From assembly GCA_016721725.1 (NCBI GenBank), contig JADKHN010000004.1, forward strand, positions 1-64,000: a stretch of 64,000 nt of DNA, written 5' to 3'. Numbering within the stretch: the first letter of the stretch is position 1; the number at the start of each line of letters is the position of its first letter. The notes below the pieces were generated by a model, which saw nothing but the letters and a program-made list of their open reading frames with translations, had not been told where the DNA came from and made no database searches. Origin of the DNA: Chitinophagaceae bacterium. GTDB taxonomy: Bacteria; Bacteroidota; Bacteroidia; Chitinophagales; Chitinophagaceae. The translations under genes and the position numbers were made by a program. Below are positions 24,125 through 33,443 of the stretch, piece after piece.

Positions 24125-25792
24125 ATGACTACTTCGATCGATTTTTGGAAAATACTGGCCGGTGTGGCGTTCTTTCTACTGGCCATGAACTTCATGGAAG
24201 AAGTGCTCCGTCAACTGGCCGGAAGGCGATTTAAACTTTTCCTGAAACGACAGGCGGGTAATAAACTCAAAGCTGTATCCGGGGCGACCATTGTAACGGG
24301 CATCCTGCAAAGCAGTTCCATCGTGAACCTGCTGGTATTGAGCATGGTGGGTGCAGGCGTACTGGGTATGGAGAACGCGCTGGCCCTGGTGCTGGGTTCT
24401 AACCTGGGCAGTACCCTGAGTAACTGGTTGATCGCGATTTTCGGATTCAACTATTCCATCGACAGCCTGGCCTTGCCGGTTACGGGGGTATGCGGGATCA
24501 TCATGGCTTTTATCAATCCGGAAAGAAAGCTGTATCCGTACCTCAAATTCTTTTTCAGCCTGGCATTCCTGTTCATCGCCCTTGGATTCATCAGGAGCGG
24601 GATGGAAGGCTTTGTGAGGCAGACCGACCTGGGATCCTTCAATCATTATCCCCTGGGTGTTTTTTTACTGATCGGTATGGTGATCACGGGGATCATCCAG
24701 TCCAGTTCCGCCACCATGGCCCTTACCCTGAGCGCCCTTTTCGCCCATGCGATCAATATGCCGGCGGCGATGGCGATCGTGCTCGGGGCAGAGATCGGAA
24801 CCACGTTCAAATTATTCCTGGCTTCAGCCAATGGCCAGGCCATTAAAAAAAGACTGGCCCTGGGTAACCTGCTCATTAATGTGATCACGATCTTTTTCCT
24901 GTTCGCATTCATCAGGCCATTGAACCAGTTCATTACATCATCGGTCGGCATCCTGAACCCTTTGATCGCCCTGGTCTTCTTTCAAACGCTGGTCAATATC
25001 TGTTCCCTGATCATTTTCTTACCCCTGCTTCCAAAACTGTCCCGTTTTCTGCTGAAACGTTACAAAGATCATGAAGAGGAAAGCCTGTTCATCAGCAAAG
25101 TACCGGTAGCCGACACGGAGATCGCCCTGGAAGCCTTTGAAAAAGAGACCAGCCATTTTATCAACTTGGTGACCCATTATAACCTGGACCTGTTTGAATT
25201 GCCGGTTAAAAAAACTTTTGACGATAGATTCAGGAAGCATTTTGATCAGGGTTCGCCAGAAGAAAAGTACAGTTATATCAAACAATTGCACGGGGAAATG
25301 CACAATTATTACCTTCTGTTGCAAAACCAGTCTACAGATAAGGCACAGACGGAGAGGCTGGACCAATTGATCTCCACGATCCGGAACGGGATGTACGCCG
25401 CCAAGAATATCCGGGATATCAGGCATGATATCGATCAGTTGAAGAATTCATCCAACGACAGTAAATACGGATATTACCAGCAGGCCCGTGAGCGGATGGA
25501 GAAATTCTATGAACAGATCTTTCCGTTGCTGGAAATGACGGAAAAGAACGGGCATTTTAAAAGATTGGCGGATATTCATCAATCGGTGAATGCAGGATAC
25601 CTGGAATCCCTCAAAATGCTTTATAAGCAGGGGATGGCTGATCAGGTCAGTGAAGTGGAGATCACCACGTTCATCAATTTCAACCGTCAATTGTATACCT
25701 CGTTCAAATCGATGGTATTTGCGTTGAAGGAATATTGCCTGTCGGCGGAGGAAGCGGCTTATTTTGACAATTTGCCGGGGTTTATACGGTAA
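24125..25792 (+). CDS. Na/Pi cotransporter family protein with PhoU-like tail
   Basis: A 555-residue protein. The first about 310 residues hold two Na/Pi cotransporter repeats, each with the QSSS signature: VTGILQSSSIVNLLVLSMV and ITGIIQSSSATMALTLSAL, plus GSNLGSTLSNWLIA and GAEIGTTFKLFLAS. About eight transmembrane segments are visible. Residues about 340-555 are soluble, helical and PhoU-like. Such proteins (YjbB type) move phosphate, often outward, with a regulatory PhoU domain. It is divergent from the AI-2E gene. Its last codons lie within the first unit of a 60-base tandem repeat (25777 onward), so the C-terminal residues PGFIR come from repeat sequence. Confidence 0.88.
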   Translation: MTTSIDFWKILAGVAFFLLAMNFMEEVLRQLAGRRFKLFLKRQAGNKLKAVSGATIVTGILQSSSIVNLLVLSMVGAGVLGMENALALVLGSNLGSTLSNWLIAIFGFNYSIDSLALPVTGVCGIIMAFINPERKLYPYLKFFFSLAFLFIALGFIRSGMEGFVRQTDLGSFNHYPLGVFLLIGMVITGIIQSSSATMALTLSALFAHAINMPAAMAIVLGAEIGTTFKLFLASANGQAIKKRLALGNLLINVITIFFLFAFIRPLNQFITSSVGILNPLIALVFFQTLVNICSLIIFLPLLPKLSRFLLKRYKDHEEESLFISKVPVADTEIALEAFEKETSHFINLVTHYNLDLFELPVKKTFDDRFRKHFDQGSPEEKYSYIKQLHGEMHNYYLLLQNQSTDKAQTERLDQLISTIRNGMYAAKNIRDIRHDIDQLKNSSNDSKYGYYQQARERMEKFYEQIFPLLEMTEKNGHFKRLADIHQSVNAGYLESLKMLYKQGMADQVSEVEITTFINFNRQLYTSFKSMVFALKEYCLSAEEAAYFDNLPGFIR

Positions 25793-25950
25793 GGGAAATG
25801 GTTCCGGTTGGTGAGGACACCAACCAGGGGAAGGAAGGGGTTTATTCGGTAGGGAGAAATAGTTCCGGTTGGTGAGGACACCAACCGGGGGAAGGAAGGG
25901 GTTTATTCGGTAAAGGGAAATAGTTCCGGTTGGTGAGGACACCAACCAAG
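25777..25950 (+). repeat. Three tandem 60-61 base repeats with GGTTGGTG hairpin
   Basis: Units begin GGGGTTTAT at 25777, 25837 and 25898. Each holds the hairpin GGTTGGTG-agga-CACCAACC. The first unit begins inside the Na/Pi gene, and the stop codon lies in it. The hairpins may terminate that transcript. Confidence 0.85.
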
Positions 25951-25956
25951 GAAATA

Positions 25957-26016
25957 GAGCTCGTCGATTGTCAGGCTGAGCTCGTCGATTGTCAGGCTGA
26001 GCTCGTCGAAGCCCTG
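25957..26016. repeat. GAGCTCGTCGATTGTCAGGCT repeats
   Basis: Two and a half tandem 21-base copies of the dispersed family, just before the tRNA-Arg promoter. Confidence 0.75.
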
Positions 26017-26037
26017 CCAAACAGGCAAAAATTCTCA

Positions 26038-26068
26038 TTTGAGGAAATCGTAATAATGCTTATCTTTG
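26038..26068 (+). promoter_or_regulatory. Bacteroidota-type promoter of tRNA-Arg
   Basis: TTTG (26038-26041), 19-base gap, TATCTTTG (26061-26068), 35 bases before the tRNA. A full match to the consensus. Confidence 0.8.
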
Positions 26069-26103
26069 CCATCCCAAAATCGGATAATCTTCTGATTTTA
26101 AAT

Positions 26104-26180
26104 GGCTGCGTAGCTCAACTGAATAGAGCATCTGACTACGGATCAGAAGGTTTCAGGTTTGAATCCTGACGCGGTCACCA
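26104..26180 (+). tRNA. tRNA-Arg (anticodon ACG)
   Basis: The sequence folds as a standard cloverleaf: acceptor GGCTGCG with CGCGGTC (two wobble pairs), D stem AGCTC/GAGC, anticodon stem TCTGA/TCAGA with loop CTACGGA giving ACG, T stem TCAGG/CCTGA. The terminal CCA is encoded (26178-26180). ACG is expected to be deaminated to ICG by TadA. Promoter and terminator flank it closely, so it is a single-gene unit. Confidence 0.93.
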
Positions 26181-26184
26181 AATA

Positions 26185-26218
26185 ACAGAAAAGCTGCCAA
26201 CCGGCAGCTTTCTGTTTT
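26185..26218 (+). terminator. Terminator after tRNA-Arg
   Basis: ACAGAAAAGCTGCC-aacc-GGCAGCTTTCTGTTTT, a 13-pair stem with a T run. It may also serve the convergent carboxylate-amine ligase gene. Confidence 0.88.
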
Positions 26219-26229
26219 ATACAGGATCC

Positions 26230-27342
26230 TTATAATCCGCTTAAGAACTGGTCATGGATCAGGTCCACCACATCCACCAGGCTGCCCGTATCGGCATAGG
26301 TCTTTAACTGACGGTCGGCCCCGGTGCCGGCCTCCAGCATCTTATGCACATGATTGACCGCATGACGGCTACCCAGGTGGGGCAAGACATCATCCACAAA
26401 ATCGAGCAATTCGTAGATCAGCACCCGGGTATTCACTTCGGCTTCCTTTCCGAAATCGATCAGGCTGCCGTCTATTCCATACCGGCCGGCGCGCCACTTG
26501 TTCTCGGTGATCAGTGCCCGGGAATACATCATGAAATTGAGGTTCTGGCTGCGCAGTTTATAGAGTTTGGCGCATACGGCCTGGAAAAGCGCAGCGATGG
26601 TGATGGTTTCCTGGACCGTCATGGGGACATCACAGATCCTGAATTCGACGGTATTGAAGAAGGGGTGTACCCTGAGGTCCCACCAGATCTTCTTGGCGTT
26701 GTCGATGCAATTCGTTTTCACCAGCAGTTTCACGTAATTATCGTAGGCTTCGATGCTGTCGAAATAATCAGGGATCCCGGTACGCGGGAATTTATCAAAT
26801 ACCTTGGTGCGGAAACTCTTGTATCCCGTGAGCCGTCCTTCCCAGAAAGGGGAGTTGGTGCTCAGGGCATAGATATGGGGCAGGAAATAGCGGGCCGAAT
26901 TGGCGATGTGGATGGCCATTTCCCGGTTCTCCATGCCCACATGCACATGGAGTCCGAAGATGAGGTTGCTGCGGGCCGCTTCCTGCAGTTCATTGACGAT
27001 CTCGCTGTACCGGACATGTTCGGTGATGAGCTGGCTCTCCCAGTGGCTGAAAGGGTGGGTTCCGGAAGCGCCTACCCACAGACCGAGTTCACCGGCGATG
27101 GAACTGATCGTTTTCCGAAGCGTGCCCACATCCATGAAGGCCTCGTCAATATCCTGGCAGATATCGGTTCCCACTTCCACTACGGTTTGGTGCATTTCCG
27201 CCTTTATCTTGTCCTTGATCACTTTCTGACTTTTCTGGACGATCTTCTGTTCGTGACTTTTCAGTTCACGGGTCAGGGGGTCGATCACCATGTATTCTTC
27301 TTCAACACCCAGGGTGAAATGTTTGTATGAGAGGTTGGACAT
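26230..27342 (-). CDS. GCS2-type carboxylate-amine ligase (YbdK-like)
   Basis: A 370-residue glutamate-cysteine-ligase-like enzyme. It opens FTLGVEEEYMVIDPLTREL with the EEE-type metal ligands, contains VGASGTHPFSHWE and FGLHVHVGMENREMAI, the H-x-H-V-G motif of the ATP/Mg site, and WWDLRVHPFFNTVEFRICD. The family ligates an amine to a gamma-carboxylate using ATP; many members are weak glutamate-cysteine ligases whose true amine is unknown. The ATG at 27342 is preferred: the in-frame extension upstream is built of ATTCTCCATTCTCCATT-type intergenic repeats. It lies 211 bases downstream of an ATP-grasp gene in the same direction. A two-step condensing pathway is possible. Confidence 0.88.
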   Translation of the reverse strand: MSNLSYKHFTLGVEEEYMVIDPLTRELKSHEQKIVQKSQKVIKDKIKAEMHQTVVEVGTDICQDIDEAFMDVGTLRKTISSIAGELGLWVGASGTHPFSHWESQLITEHVRYSEIVNELQEAARSNLIFGLHVHVGMENREMAIHIANSARYFLPHIYALSTNSPFWEGRLTGYKSFRTKVFDKFPRTGIPDYFDSIEAYDNYVKLLVKTNCIDNAKKIWWDLRVHPFFNTVEFRICDVPMTVQETITIAALFQAVCAKLYKLRSQNLNFMMYSRALITENKWRAGRYGIDGSLIDFGKEAEVNTRVLIYELLDFVDDVLPHLGSRHAVNHVHKMLEAGTGADRQLKTYADTGSLVDVVDLIHDQFLSGL

Positions 27343-27553
27343 GAAAATGTTTTTTAGGATTAGAAATTCGGAATGAATAATAATCAAGGAAAAATGGAAA
27401 ATTGAAAATGGATAATGGAAAATACTCTCGAAATGTTGGTGACTGAAAATTTCTGTTAAAGCCTTGAAATTAACACATTCTCCATTTTTCATTCTCCATT
27501 CTCCATTCAAACACTATTCCCATCCGAACAGGGTTTAGTCTGCGTTAATTGAA

Positions 27554-28507
27554 TCAATAAAGTTTCGTCTTCGCCGCACTCCGCTTGATATATTCTCCCC
27601 AGGTGAGATTGTCGGCATTGTCCTTGTGCTCCAATGCTTTTTCAATGGCATAATTGGCCGCGGTCTCCACCACCCAGTCAAAGTTTTCCTGCCCCACACT
27701 GGTCACTTCCGCATCGGGGGCGGGGTTGCAGAAATCAATGGCATAGGGAACACCGTCTCGCAAAGCCAGTTCCACCGTGTTGAAATCATAGCCCAGGTAA
27801 TGGCAGATGCGCAGAACGATATCCTCCATCTGCTTATACCTTTCGGGTGAAGGTTTGAAATCGGCCACATAACGCAGGTGATGCGGGTTTCGGGGCTCGT
27901 AAGGCATGATCCGTACATATTTGCCACCGATGCAATAACAACGGTAGTATTCATCGAATTTGATCTCTTCCTGTAACATCATCACCAGTTGTTCCGTCTC
28001 GGCGTGTTTCTCAAAGAATTCTTCCATGCTGTTGAGCTGGTAAACGCTTTTCCATCCTCCGCCGGCAAAGGGCTTCATATAGGCCGGGAAACCGATGTAT
28101 TCAAAAATACCGTTCCAGTCCATGGGATAAGCCAGGTTAGAGAATGATTCCGCGCTGGTGTCGGTAGGCAGCTCCCGTGATGGCAGGATCACCGTTTTGG
28201 GAACCGGCACGTCTATCTTGGTGGCCAGGCAATTATTGAAGAATTTCTCATCCGCACTCCACCAAAAAGGGTTATTGATGACCGTGGTTCCGCAAAGGGC
28301 TGCGTTTTTCAAAAAAGCGCGGTAAAAAGGCACGTCTTGAGAGATGCGGTCAAATATGACGGCATATCCGCTGCCTTCTCCCTGCATCACTTTATCGATG
28401 CGAACAGGCTCCGCCAGGATGCCTTCTATATTCTTACTGTTCACCCTTGCGATAAAGGCTTCCGGGAAACTTCTTTCCTTTCCAAATAATACACCGATTT
28501 TCTTCAT
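27554..28507 (-). CDS. ATP-grasp family ligase
   Basis: A 317-residue ATP-grasp protein. It starts MKKIGVLFGKERSFPEAFI (N-terminal alpha/beta domain). The ATP-grasp core lies at about 110-300, with FPAYMKPFAGGGWKSVYQL as the Lys-plus-glycine-rich nucleotide loop, EEIKFDEYYRCYCIGGKYV as the adenine-side strand, and the metal ligands in VELALRDGVPYAIDFCNPAP (acid and Asn). Such enzymes form peptide-like or thioester bonds through acyl phosphates. Its partner next door is a GCS2 ligase, and an esterase is divergent at 28802. I do not recognise the substrate. It has an ATG start and no signal peptide. Confidence 0.83.
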   Translation of the reverse strand: MKKIGVLFGKERSFPEAFIARVNSKNIEGILAEPVRIDKVMQGEGSGYAVIFDRISQDVPFYRAFLKNAALCGTTVINNPFWWSADEKFFNNCLATKIDVPVPKTVILPSRELPTDTSAESFSNLAYPMDWNGIFEYIGFPAYMKPFAGGGWKSVYQLNSMEEFFEKHAETEQLVMMLQEEIKFDEYYRCYCIGGKYVRIMPYEPRNPHHLRYVADFKPSPERYKQMEDIVLRICHYLGYDFNTVELALRDGVPYAIDFCNPAPDAEVTSVGQENFDWVVETAANYAIEKALEHKDNADNLTWGEYIKRSAAKTKLY

Positions 28508-28788
28508 AACAGTTGTTTTGATTTAAAGACTGGTTTTCGGGCCATATTCAACCCTGTTCAAATATATTTTTCATTCATCAAACTAACAAATTTTATACGT
28601 AAACAGGTTCAAAACCCAAAAAAAGCCTGCACAGTATGGATGGAATGACTGTCATGGGAATTGGAAATATCCCATCCCGGCCAAGAACCTTCAATCTGCC
28701 AAATAAACTAGCCAACTAAAAACTACCAAACTATAAACCCTGCCTACCGGCAGGCAGACTCCAACCTCAACCTCCAACCAATTTTCCT

Positions 28789-28796
28789 TAATTTTG
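28789..28796 (+). promoter_or_regulatory. -7-like TAATTTTG next to esterase start
   Basis: TAATTTTG ends six bases before the esterase ATG. If used, transcription would start within a base or two of the ATG. No good -33 TTTG is present. No gene is supported in 28508-28801, which otherwise holds a TGCCTACCGGCAGGCA palindrome and CCAACCTC repeats. Confidence 0.4.
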
Positions 28797-28801
28797 ATTA
28801 T

Positions 28802-29626
28802 ATGTCTTCTGAGCGAACTGCCAATATCACCGTAGAGACCCATGTACTCGATTCTGAGATCCTGGACAGGGAGGTCATCGTTGATTTTTATCTGCCCCAA
28901 CAATATGATCAATACACCGGCATCAGCTTACTGCTCGTTAATGACGGGCAGGACCTGCGTACGATGGTCTTTGAAGATATCCTGGATGAACTTTATGAGA
29001 ACGGCAGCATCAGTGAACTGTTGTGTGTGGGCATCCATTGCAGTAAGGACCGGAAAAATGAATACGGTACGGCTAATATCCTGGATTATAAAGGACGGGG
29101 GGCCAGGGCCTTTCTGTACAACCGTTTCGTATTTGAAGAGTTGATGCCTTATATACGGAGTACCCTGATGGTCTTTTCCTTTCGGGATAAATCATTCGCC
29201 GGCTTTTCATTGGGTGGATTATGCGCTCTCGACATGGTCTGGAACCACGCTCCGGAATTCAGCAAAGTGGGGGTTTTCAGCGGGTCATTGTGGTGGCGGG
29301 ATAAGGACCAGGAGGAGGATGATTTTGACGAGAACCGGGACCGCATCATGCACCGGCAGGTTCGGGAAGGGAAATTCGCGCCCTGGCTCGATTTCTTTTT
29401 TGAAGTCGGGACCCTGGATGAAACGGCCGACCGGAATAATAACGGTGTGATCGATTCCATTGATGATACCCTCGGACTGATCGACGAATTGACCGCAAAA
29501 GGCTATGACCCTGTTCGGGACATCAGGTACCTGGAACTCTCCGACGGCAAACATGATGTGCCAACCTGGGCAAGGGCCTTTCCGGAATTCTTGAAATGGG
29601 GGTGGGGAAGAAAAGTTGAAGGTTGA
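28802..29626 (+). CDS. Alpha/beta-hydrolase esterase (enterochelin-esterase-like)
   Basis: A 274-residue cytoplasmic alpha/beta hydrolase of the esterase-D/enterochelin esterase group. ISLLLVNDGQDLRTM is the strand before the oxyanion hole, SFAGFSLGGLCALDMVWN the nucleophile elbow (Ser in GFSLGG), FFEVGTLDE the acid strand and LSDGKHDVPTWARAFPEFL the His of the triad. A loop DRNNNGVIDSIDD resembles a calcium-binding turn. No signal peptide is evident. It is divergent from the ATP-grasp/GCS2 pair; such esterases recur beside these ligases and might trim their product. Confidence 0.83.
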   Translation: MSSERTANITVETHVLDSEILDREVIVDFYLPQQYDQYTGISLLLVNDGQDLRTMVFEDILDELYENGSISELLCVGIHCSKDRKNEYGTANILDYKGRGARAFLYNRFVFEELMPYIRSTLMVFSFRDKSFAGFSLGGLCALDMVWNHAPEFSKVGVFSGSLWWRDKDQEEDDFDENRDRIMHRQVREGKFAPWLDFFFEVGTLDETADRNNNGVIDSIDDTLGLIDELTAKGYDPVRDIRYLELSDGKHDVPTWARAFPEFLKWGWGRKVEG

Positions 29627-29720
29627 TGGTTGGAAGTTGGAGGTTGGTGCCATCTGACGATCATACAGCAGCTGTATTGAACGAAGAGAAAAGACCAATA
29701 GATAAAATAAGTGCAAGAAA

Positions 29721-29749
29721 AAAGTCCATCCGGTAAGGATGGACTTTTT
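29721..29749. terminator. Bidirectional terminator between esterase and TonB receptor
   Basis: AAAGTCCATCC-ggtaa-GGATGGACTTTTT, a perfect stem with T run on the plus strand and A run preceding it, so it works both ways between the convergent genes. Confidence 0.88.
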
Positions 29750-29770
29750 ATTAAGCGGTATTCCGTTCGA

Positions 29771-32700
29771 TTAAAAGATATAACGTAATCCCAGTTGCAG
29801 TGACCAGGTACTGGAAGTAGACAAACTCCTGATGAAGGATTTGTCGACCAGGATCGGGTTTGAACCAGTTGGAGCGCCATTGGGTGTATAGGTAGCCAAT
29901 TGGTACCTTACTTCACCGGTTGTGGCGTTCTTGGTGGCCCTCAGCGGGTTACTTACCGGGAAGAAGTCACGCAGACCCCAATCCTTGTTCAACAGGTTCA
30001 GGAAGTTGAAGCAATCCGCGCTGAATTGCAAAGTATGCCTCCTGCCGCCGATGTTCAGGAAGAAATCCTGTAACAGTTTGGCATCCACCCTGTGGTAGAA
30101 AGGATAGAGAACACCGTTCCTTTCAGCAACCTGTCCTTTGTGCCTTCTCAGGTATTTGTCCTGCTCAACGAAAGCGAAGAACGCATCGCTTTGCTGTTGT
30201 GCGGTATAGGTTACAGCGGTTGAGCCTGTACCAACGGTCTGCGGGATGAACGTGATCTCCGAAGCATTCCTTGGAATATACATCAGGTCAGAACTGTTGC
30301 CATCATAGTTGATATCAGCGGTATTGGAGAAACCGGAAGGAGCAGTACCACTGGCAGATCCGTAGATGTAGCTGAACCGGCCACCTTGTTGTTGTGATCC
30401 ATCATACAGCAGGGAAATGGTAGTCGCTGCATGTTTGAAATATTCTTTCCGGTAAGAGAGCGTACCCAGGATACGATGAGGAATGGCAAAAGAAGAGTAA
30501 GACAATTCCTTGGTGTTCTGCGTACCGGAGGTATTGTTGAACTGCCAGGTTGATGAGGCGGTTGAACCGGGGTTAGCCGTTACATCCAATGCTGCGCTGT
30601 AAGTATAGGCCAGTGAGGCGTAGAATCCGTTCGTGAAGGATTTAGACACCTGTGTGGTGAAAGAAAAGGACCCGCCTTTCTTGTTGTTCTCCAGAACGAT
30701 GGCGTTGGCATATGCGCTGTATAAACGACGGGCGGCCGGCGTATTGGCGGTGAAGCTGGGCCTTGTTGAACCACCGAGATTAACCGTTCCGGTTGGCGCG
30801 GTTTCGTTGGCATTGCGCATTACGGTCGCGTTCAGATCTTTGGTATAAAGGGCGTCCATGGTGAGGGTCCAGTTCTTGCCGAATTTCTTATCAAATCCGA
30901 GATTGGTCCTCCAAACTTGAGGGAATTTGTATTTCTTGTCGATCAGCACGAATCCGGCTGTATTGGGTGTTGGGGCCGGAGCAGTGAACAGGCTGGCCCA
31001 CCTGTCCGGATTCGGATCAAAGGTGATCTGGTTGAGTTGGGTGGCATTGGCGACCACGCTAACCTGGTACATGCCCGAGTTGGTTGGCATATTGGTCAGG
31101 TAAACGAAAGGAATACGTCCGGTATAAACACCGGTACCGCCACGAACGATCATGCTCTTGTCGCCGTTCATATCGTAACGGAAGCTTACCCTGGGAGAAT
31201 AGTAGAAAGTGGATTTTGGCCACCGTCCGGTTGTATAATTGGTGGGTTTGCCGTCTTTATCCGGGAAGGTCAGGGCGGTGATAGCCGGATTTTCAAGGGG
31301 CTGTTCAGGGTAAACGGGCTTATCGACACGCAGACCGAAAATGAATTTCAGCCTGGAATTGACATTGAATTCATCCTGTACATACAATCCCAATTGGCCG
31401 ATCTTCATGGCCGCAGAATAGACTTCATCTTCGCCCGGGATCCTGGAGAAGGTATAAGAGAACCCGATCGGATGAGACGCCGGATTCATGAACTCCTCCA
31501 GTGAACCGTAAGCGTAATAGCTTTGCTTGGCGGGCATGAACTTGTTACCTACATATTGATACTCATAAGTACCGCCGATGGTCACCGTATGCTTGCCGGC
31601 ATAGATGTTGAAGTTGTTGGTGATGTTGTAAATGTCATTGATCACGTCATTGGCCTTGGAGAAATTCTCCTGGCCGGCACTCATGTAATTCTGTTTGGCT
31701 CCACCGGCATAAGTTGCAGCTGCACCGCTCTTGGTGGGGTCACCCATGATGTCGATGAAAGGGAATACACCACCCGGGGTAGAACGTGTTGAACGGATCT
31801 TGGTGCCGGTTGCGATCAGCTGGTTGGAGAATTTTCCTTTCCAGTTACTGTTGATCTCCAGGGCAGCAGAACGTACCTGGTCGTGGAATGAATACTGTGA
31901 ATTGGCGAAAGACATGGCATTGGTACCGAAACGGGAATTGGCCGTCCAGGTATTCGGACCACCACTGTTGGCGCCGTTTGGCGTACTGTTCGACATCAGG
32001 CGGTCGTCATCACCCACCATTTCACTGTACTTAGCGGTCAGTTTATGTACACTATTGATGTTCCAGTCCACACGGGCGATGAACTTATAGTTCTTGATAT
32101 TGGCATTAGGTAAGCCGTCAAAACTACCGGGATCATATCCATAACGGCTGTTCAGGTAATTGGCGAATTTCTGAAGCGAATCCACTTTTACGTTGGAGAT
32201 ATTGGCTCCGCCCGAACCACCGGTGGGTTTGAATGAGGTCAGCGGTGGTTGTACCCTTTTCTCGATCTCTCCGTTCACGAAGAAGAATAATTTGTTCTTC
32301 AGGATCGGGCCGCCAATGCTGGCGCCATATACAGTGCTTTTCTGATCGGGTTGCGCGGAGAGTTTTTGATCACCTACCTTGGTTCCGATGAAATCCTGAT
32401 TCTTATAGTATCCGTAAAGGGTTCCCTTATATTGGTTATTACCGCTCTTGGTGATGGAAGCGATATTGGCACCCGTGAAGTTGGACTGCCTTACATCATA
32501 CGGAGCAATGTTCACACTCACTTCTTCAATGGCATCCAATGAGATCGGCTGGTTGTTACCTCCGGGAAGGGGGTCGGTACTCAGACCGAAGTTATTATTC
32601 AGGTTGGCACCATCTACCGTAAAGTTATTATAACGGCCGTCACGTCCTGCAATGGCATTACCATTGGACTGAGGGGTCAGGCGGGTGAAATCGGTCAGGT

Positions 32701-33154
32701 TCCTGGAGATCGTAGGCAAGGTCATGATCTGGCGCTGTCCCACATTGGTGGAAGCTCCTGTTTTGACATTGGCTGTTGAGGTTCTTCCGGTCACCACTAC
32801 GGTTGAGAGCGTCGTATTGGCCGCTTCCAAAGTGAGGTTGGCGTTATAATCGTCACCTAAAGTAAGATTCACCCCTTCAACGTCCTGTTTTTTGAAGCCG
32901 ACGAACTCGCAGCTGATCAAATACGGACCGCCCGGACGCAGACCGGGCAGGCTGAAAGATCCACCTTTCTTGGAAACGGTTACATACTTGGACCCGGAGG
33001 GTTGGTGGATAGCCGTTATGGTAGCACCTGCAAGGGTTTCTCCGTTACTTTGCTTCACGGTACCCGAAATACTGCTGGTGGTTACCTGGGCATTTAACAA
33101 TGAGGGAATTGCAAACAGTGCAATTAACAGGGGTAGAATTTTCTTTAAATGCAT
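29771..33154 (-). CDS. TonB-dependent receptor, Oar/OmpA-like large type
   Basis: A 1127-residue outer-membrane protein. The signal peptide is LPLLIALFAIPSLLNAQ. A carboxypeptidase-regulatory-like beta-sandwich (about 23-110: SSISGTVKQSNGETLAGATI) is followed by a plug with the TonB-box-like STVVVTGRTS (about 118) and LPTISRNLTDFTRLTPQSNG, then VDGANLNNNFG. The rest is a beta-barrel ending LQLGLRYIF with the terminal Phe expected of outer-membrane proteins. The length and plug-barrel pattern match the Oar family rather than SusC. The ligand is unknown, and no SusD partner is present. It stands alone, with a TAACTTTG -7 box upstream at 33220-33227. Confidence 0.93.
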   Translation of the reverse strand: MHLKKILPLLIALFAIPSLLNAQVTTSSISGTVKQSNGETLAGATITAIHQPSGSKYVTVSKKGGSFSLPGLRPGGPYLISCEFVGFKKQDVEGVNLTLGDDYNANLTLEAANTTLSTVVVTGRTSTANVKTGASTNVGQRQIMTLPTISRNLTDFTRLTPQSNGNAIAGRDGRYNNFTVDGANLNNNFGLSTDPLPGGNNQPISLDAIEEVSVNIAPYDVRQSNFTGANIASITKSGNNQYKGTLYGYYKNQDFIGTKVGDQKLSAQPDQKSTVYGASIGGPILKNKLFFFVNGEIEKRVQPPLTSFKPTGGSGGANISNVKVDSLQKFANYLNSRYGYDPGSFDGLPNANIKNYKFIARVDWNINSVHKLTAKYSEMVGDDDRLMSNSTPNGANSGGPNTWTANSRFGTNAMSFANSQYSFHDQVRSAALEINSNWKGKFSNQLIATGTKIRSTRSTPGGVFPFIDIMGDPTKSGAAATYAGGAKQNYMSAGQENFSKANDVINDIYNITNNFNIYAGKHTVTIGGTYEYQYVGNKFMPAKQSYYAYGSLEEFMNPASHPIGFSYTFSRIPGEDEVYSAAMKIGQLGLYVQDEFNVNSRLKFIFGLRVDKPVYPEQPLENPAITALTFPDKDGKPTNYTTGRWPKSTFYYSPRVSFRYDMNGDKSMIVRGGTGVYTGRIPFVYLTNMPTNSGMYQVSVVANATQLNQITFDPNPDRWASLFTAPAPTPNTAGFVLIDKKYKFPQVWRTNLGFDKKFGKNWTLTMDALYTKDLNATVMRNANETAPTGTVNLGGSTRPSFTANTPAARRLYSAYANAIVLENNKKGGSFSFTTQVSKSFTNGFYASLAYTYSAALDVTANPGSTASSTWQFNNTSGTQNTKELSYSSFAIPHRILGTLSYRKEYFKHAATTISLLYDGSQQQGGRFSYIYGSASGTAPSGFSNTADINYDGNSSDLMYIPRNASEITFIPQTVGTGSTAVTYTAQQQSDAFFAFVEQDKYLRRHKGQVAERNGVLYPFYHRVDAKLLQDFFLNIGGRRHTLQFSADCFNFLNLLNKDWGLRDFFPVSNPLRATKNATTGEVRYQLATYTPNGAPTGSNPILVDKSFIRSLSTSSTWSLQLGLRYIF

Positions 33155-33219
33155 ATTAGTTTGGTTTTACGGTCGCAAAGAAAGGGAATAATTAGCTAAT
33201 TACAACTAACTTTTATCAA

Positions 33220-33227
33220 CAAAGTTA
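33220..33227 (-). promoter_or_regulatory. -7 box of TonB-dependent receptor
   Basis: Minus strand TAACTTTG, 65 bases upstream of the start. No convincing -33 TTTG. The 33155-33496 gap otherwise contains only AT-rich sequence and the ribBA promoter. Confidence 0.5.
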
Positions 33228-33443
33228 AAGGCAAAAATGGCAAGTTCAGCGCTGCATAAGTAAAAGACAATATTTATTTTACGCAATCCGTTGAACCACC
33301 CCCTCCATAAGCGAATACAATATACCATTTTTTGACACCTGTACAAGTATAATGAATTGATTTTTGAGTATAGATTAAATAATAGTATTATATAAAATTA
33401 ACCTTTTCTTAATCTGATCGTCTCGGTGAATTTTTTCTAATTC

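Noticed and set aside
26344..27330. A 328-residue plus-strand frame across the GCS2 gene
   Set aside because: Antisense to a gene with clear active-site motifs; no domain or start context of its own.
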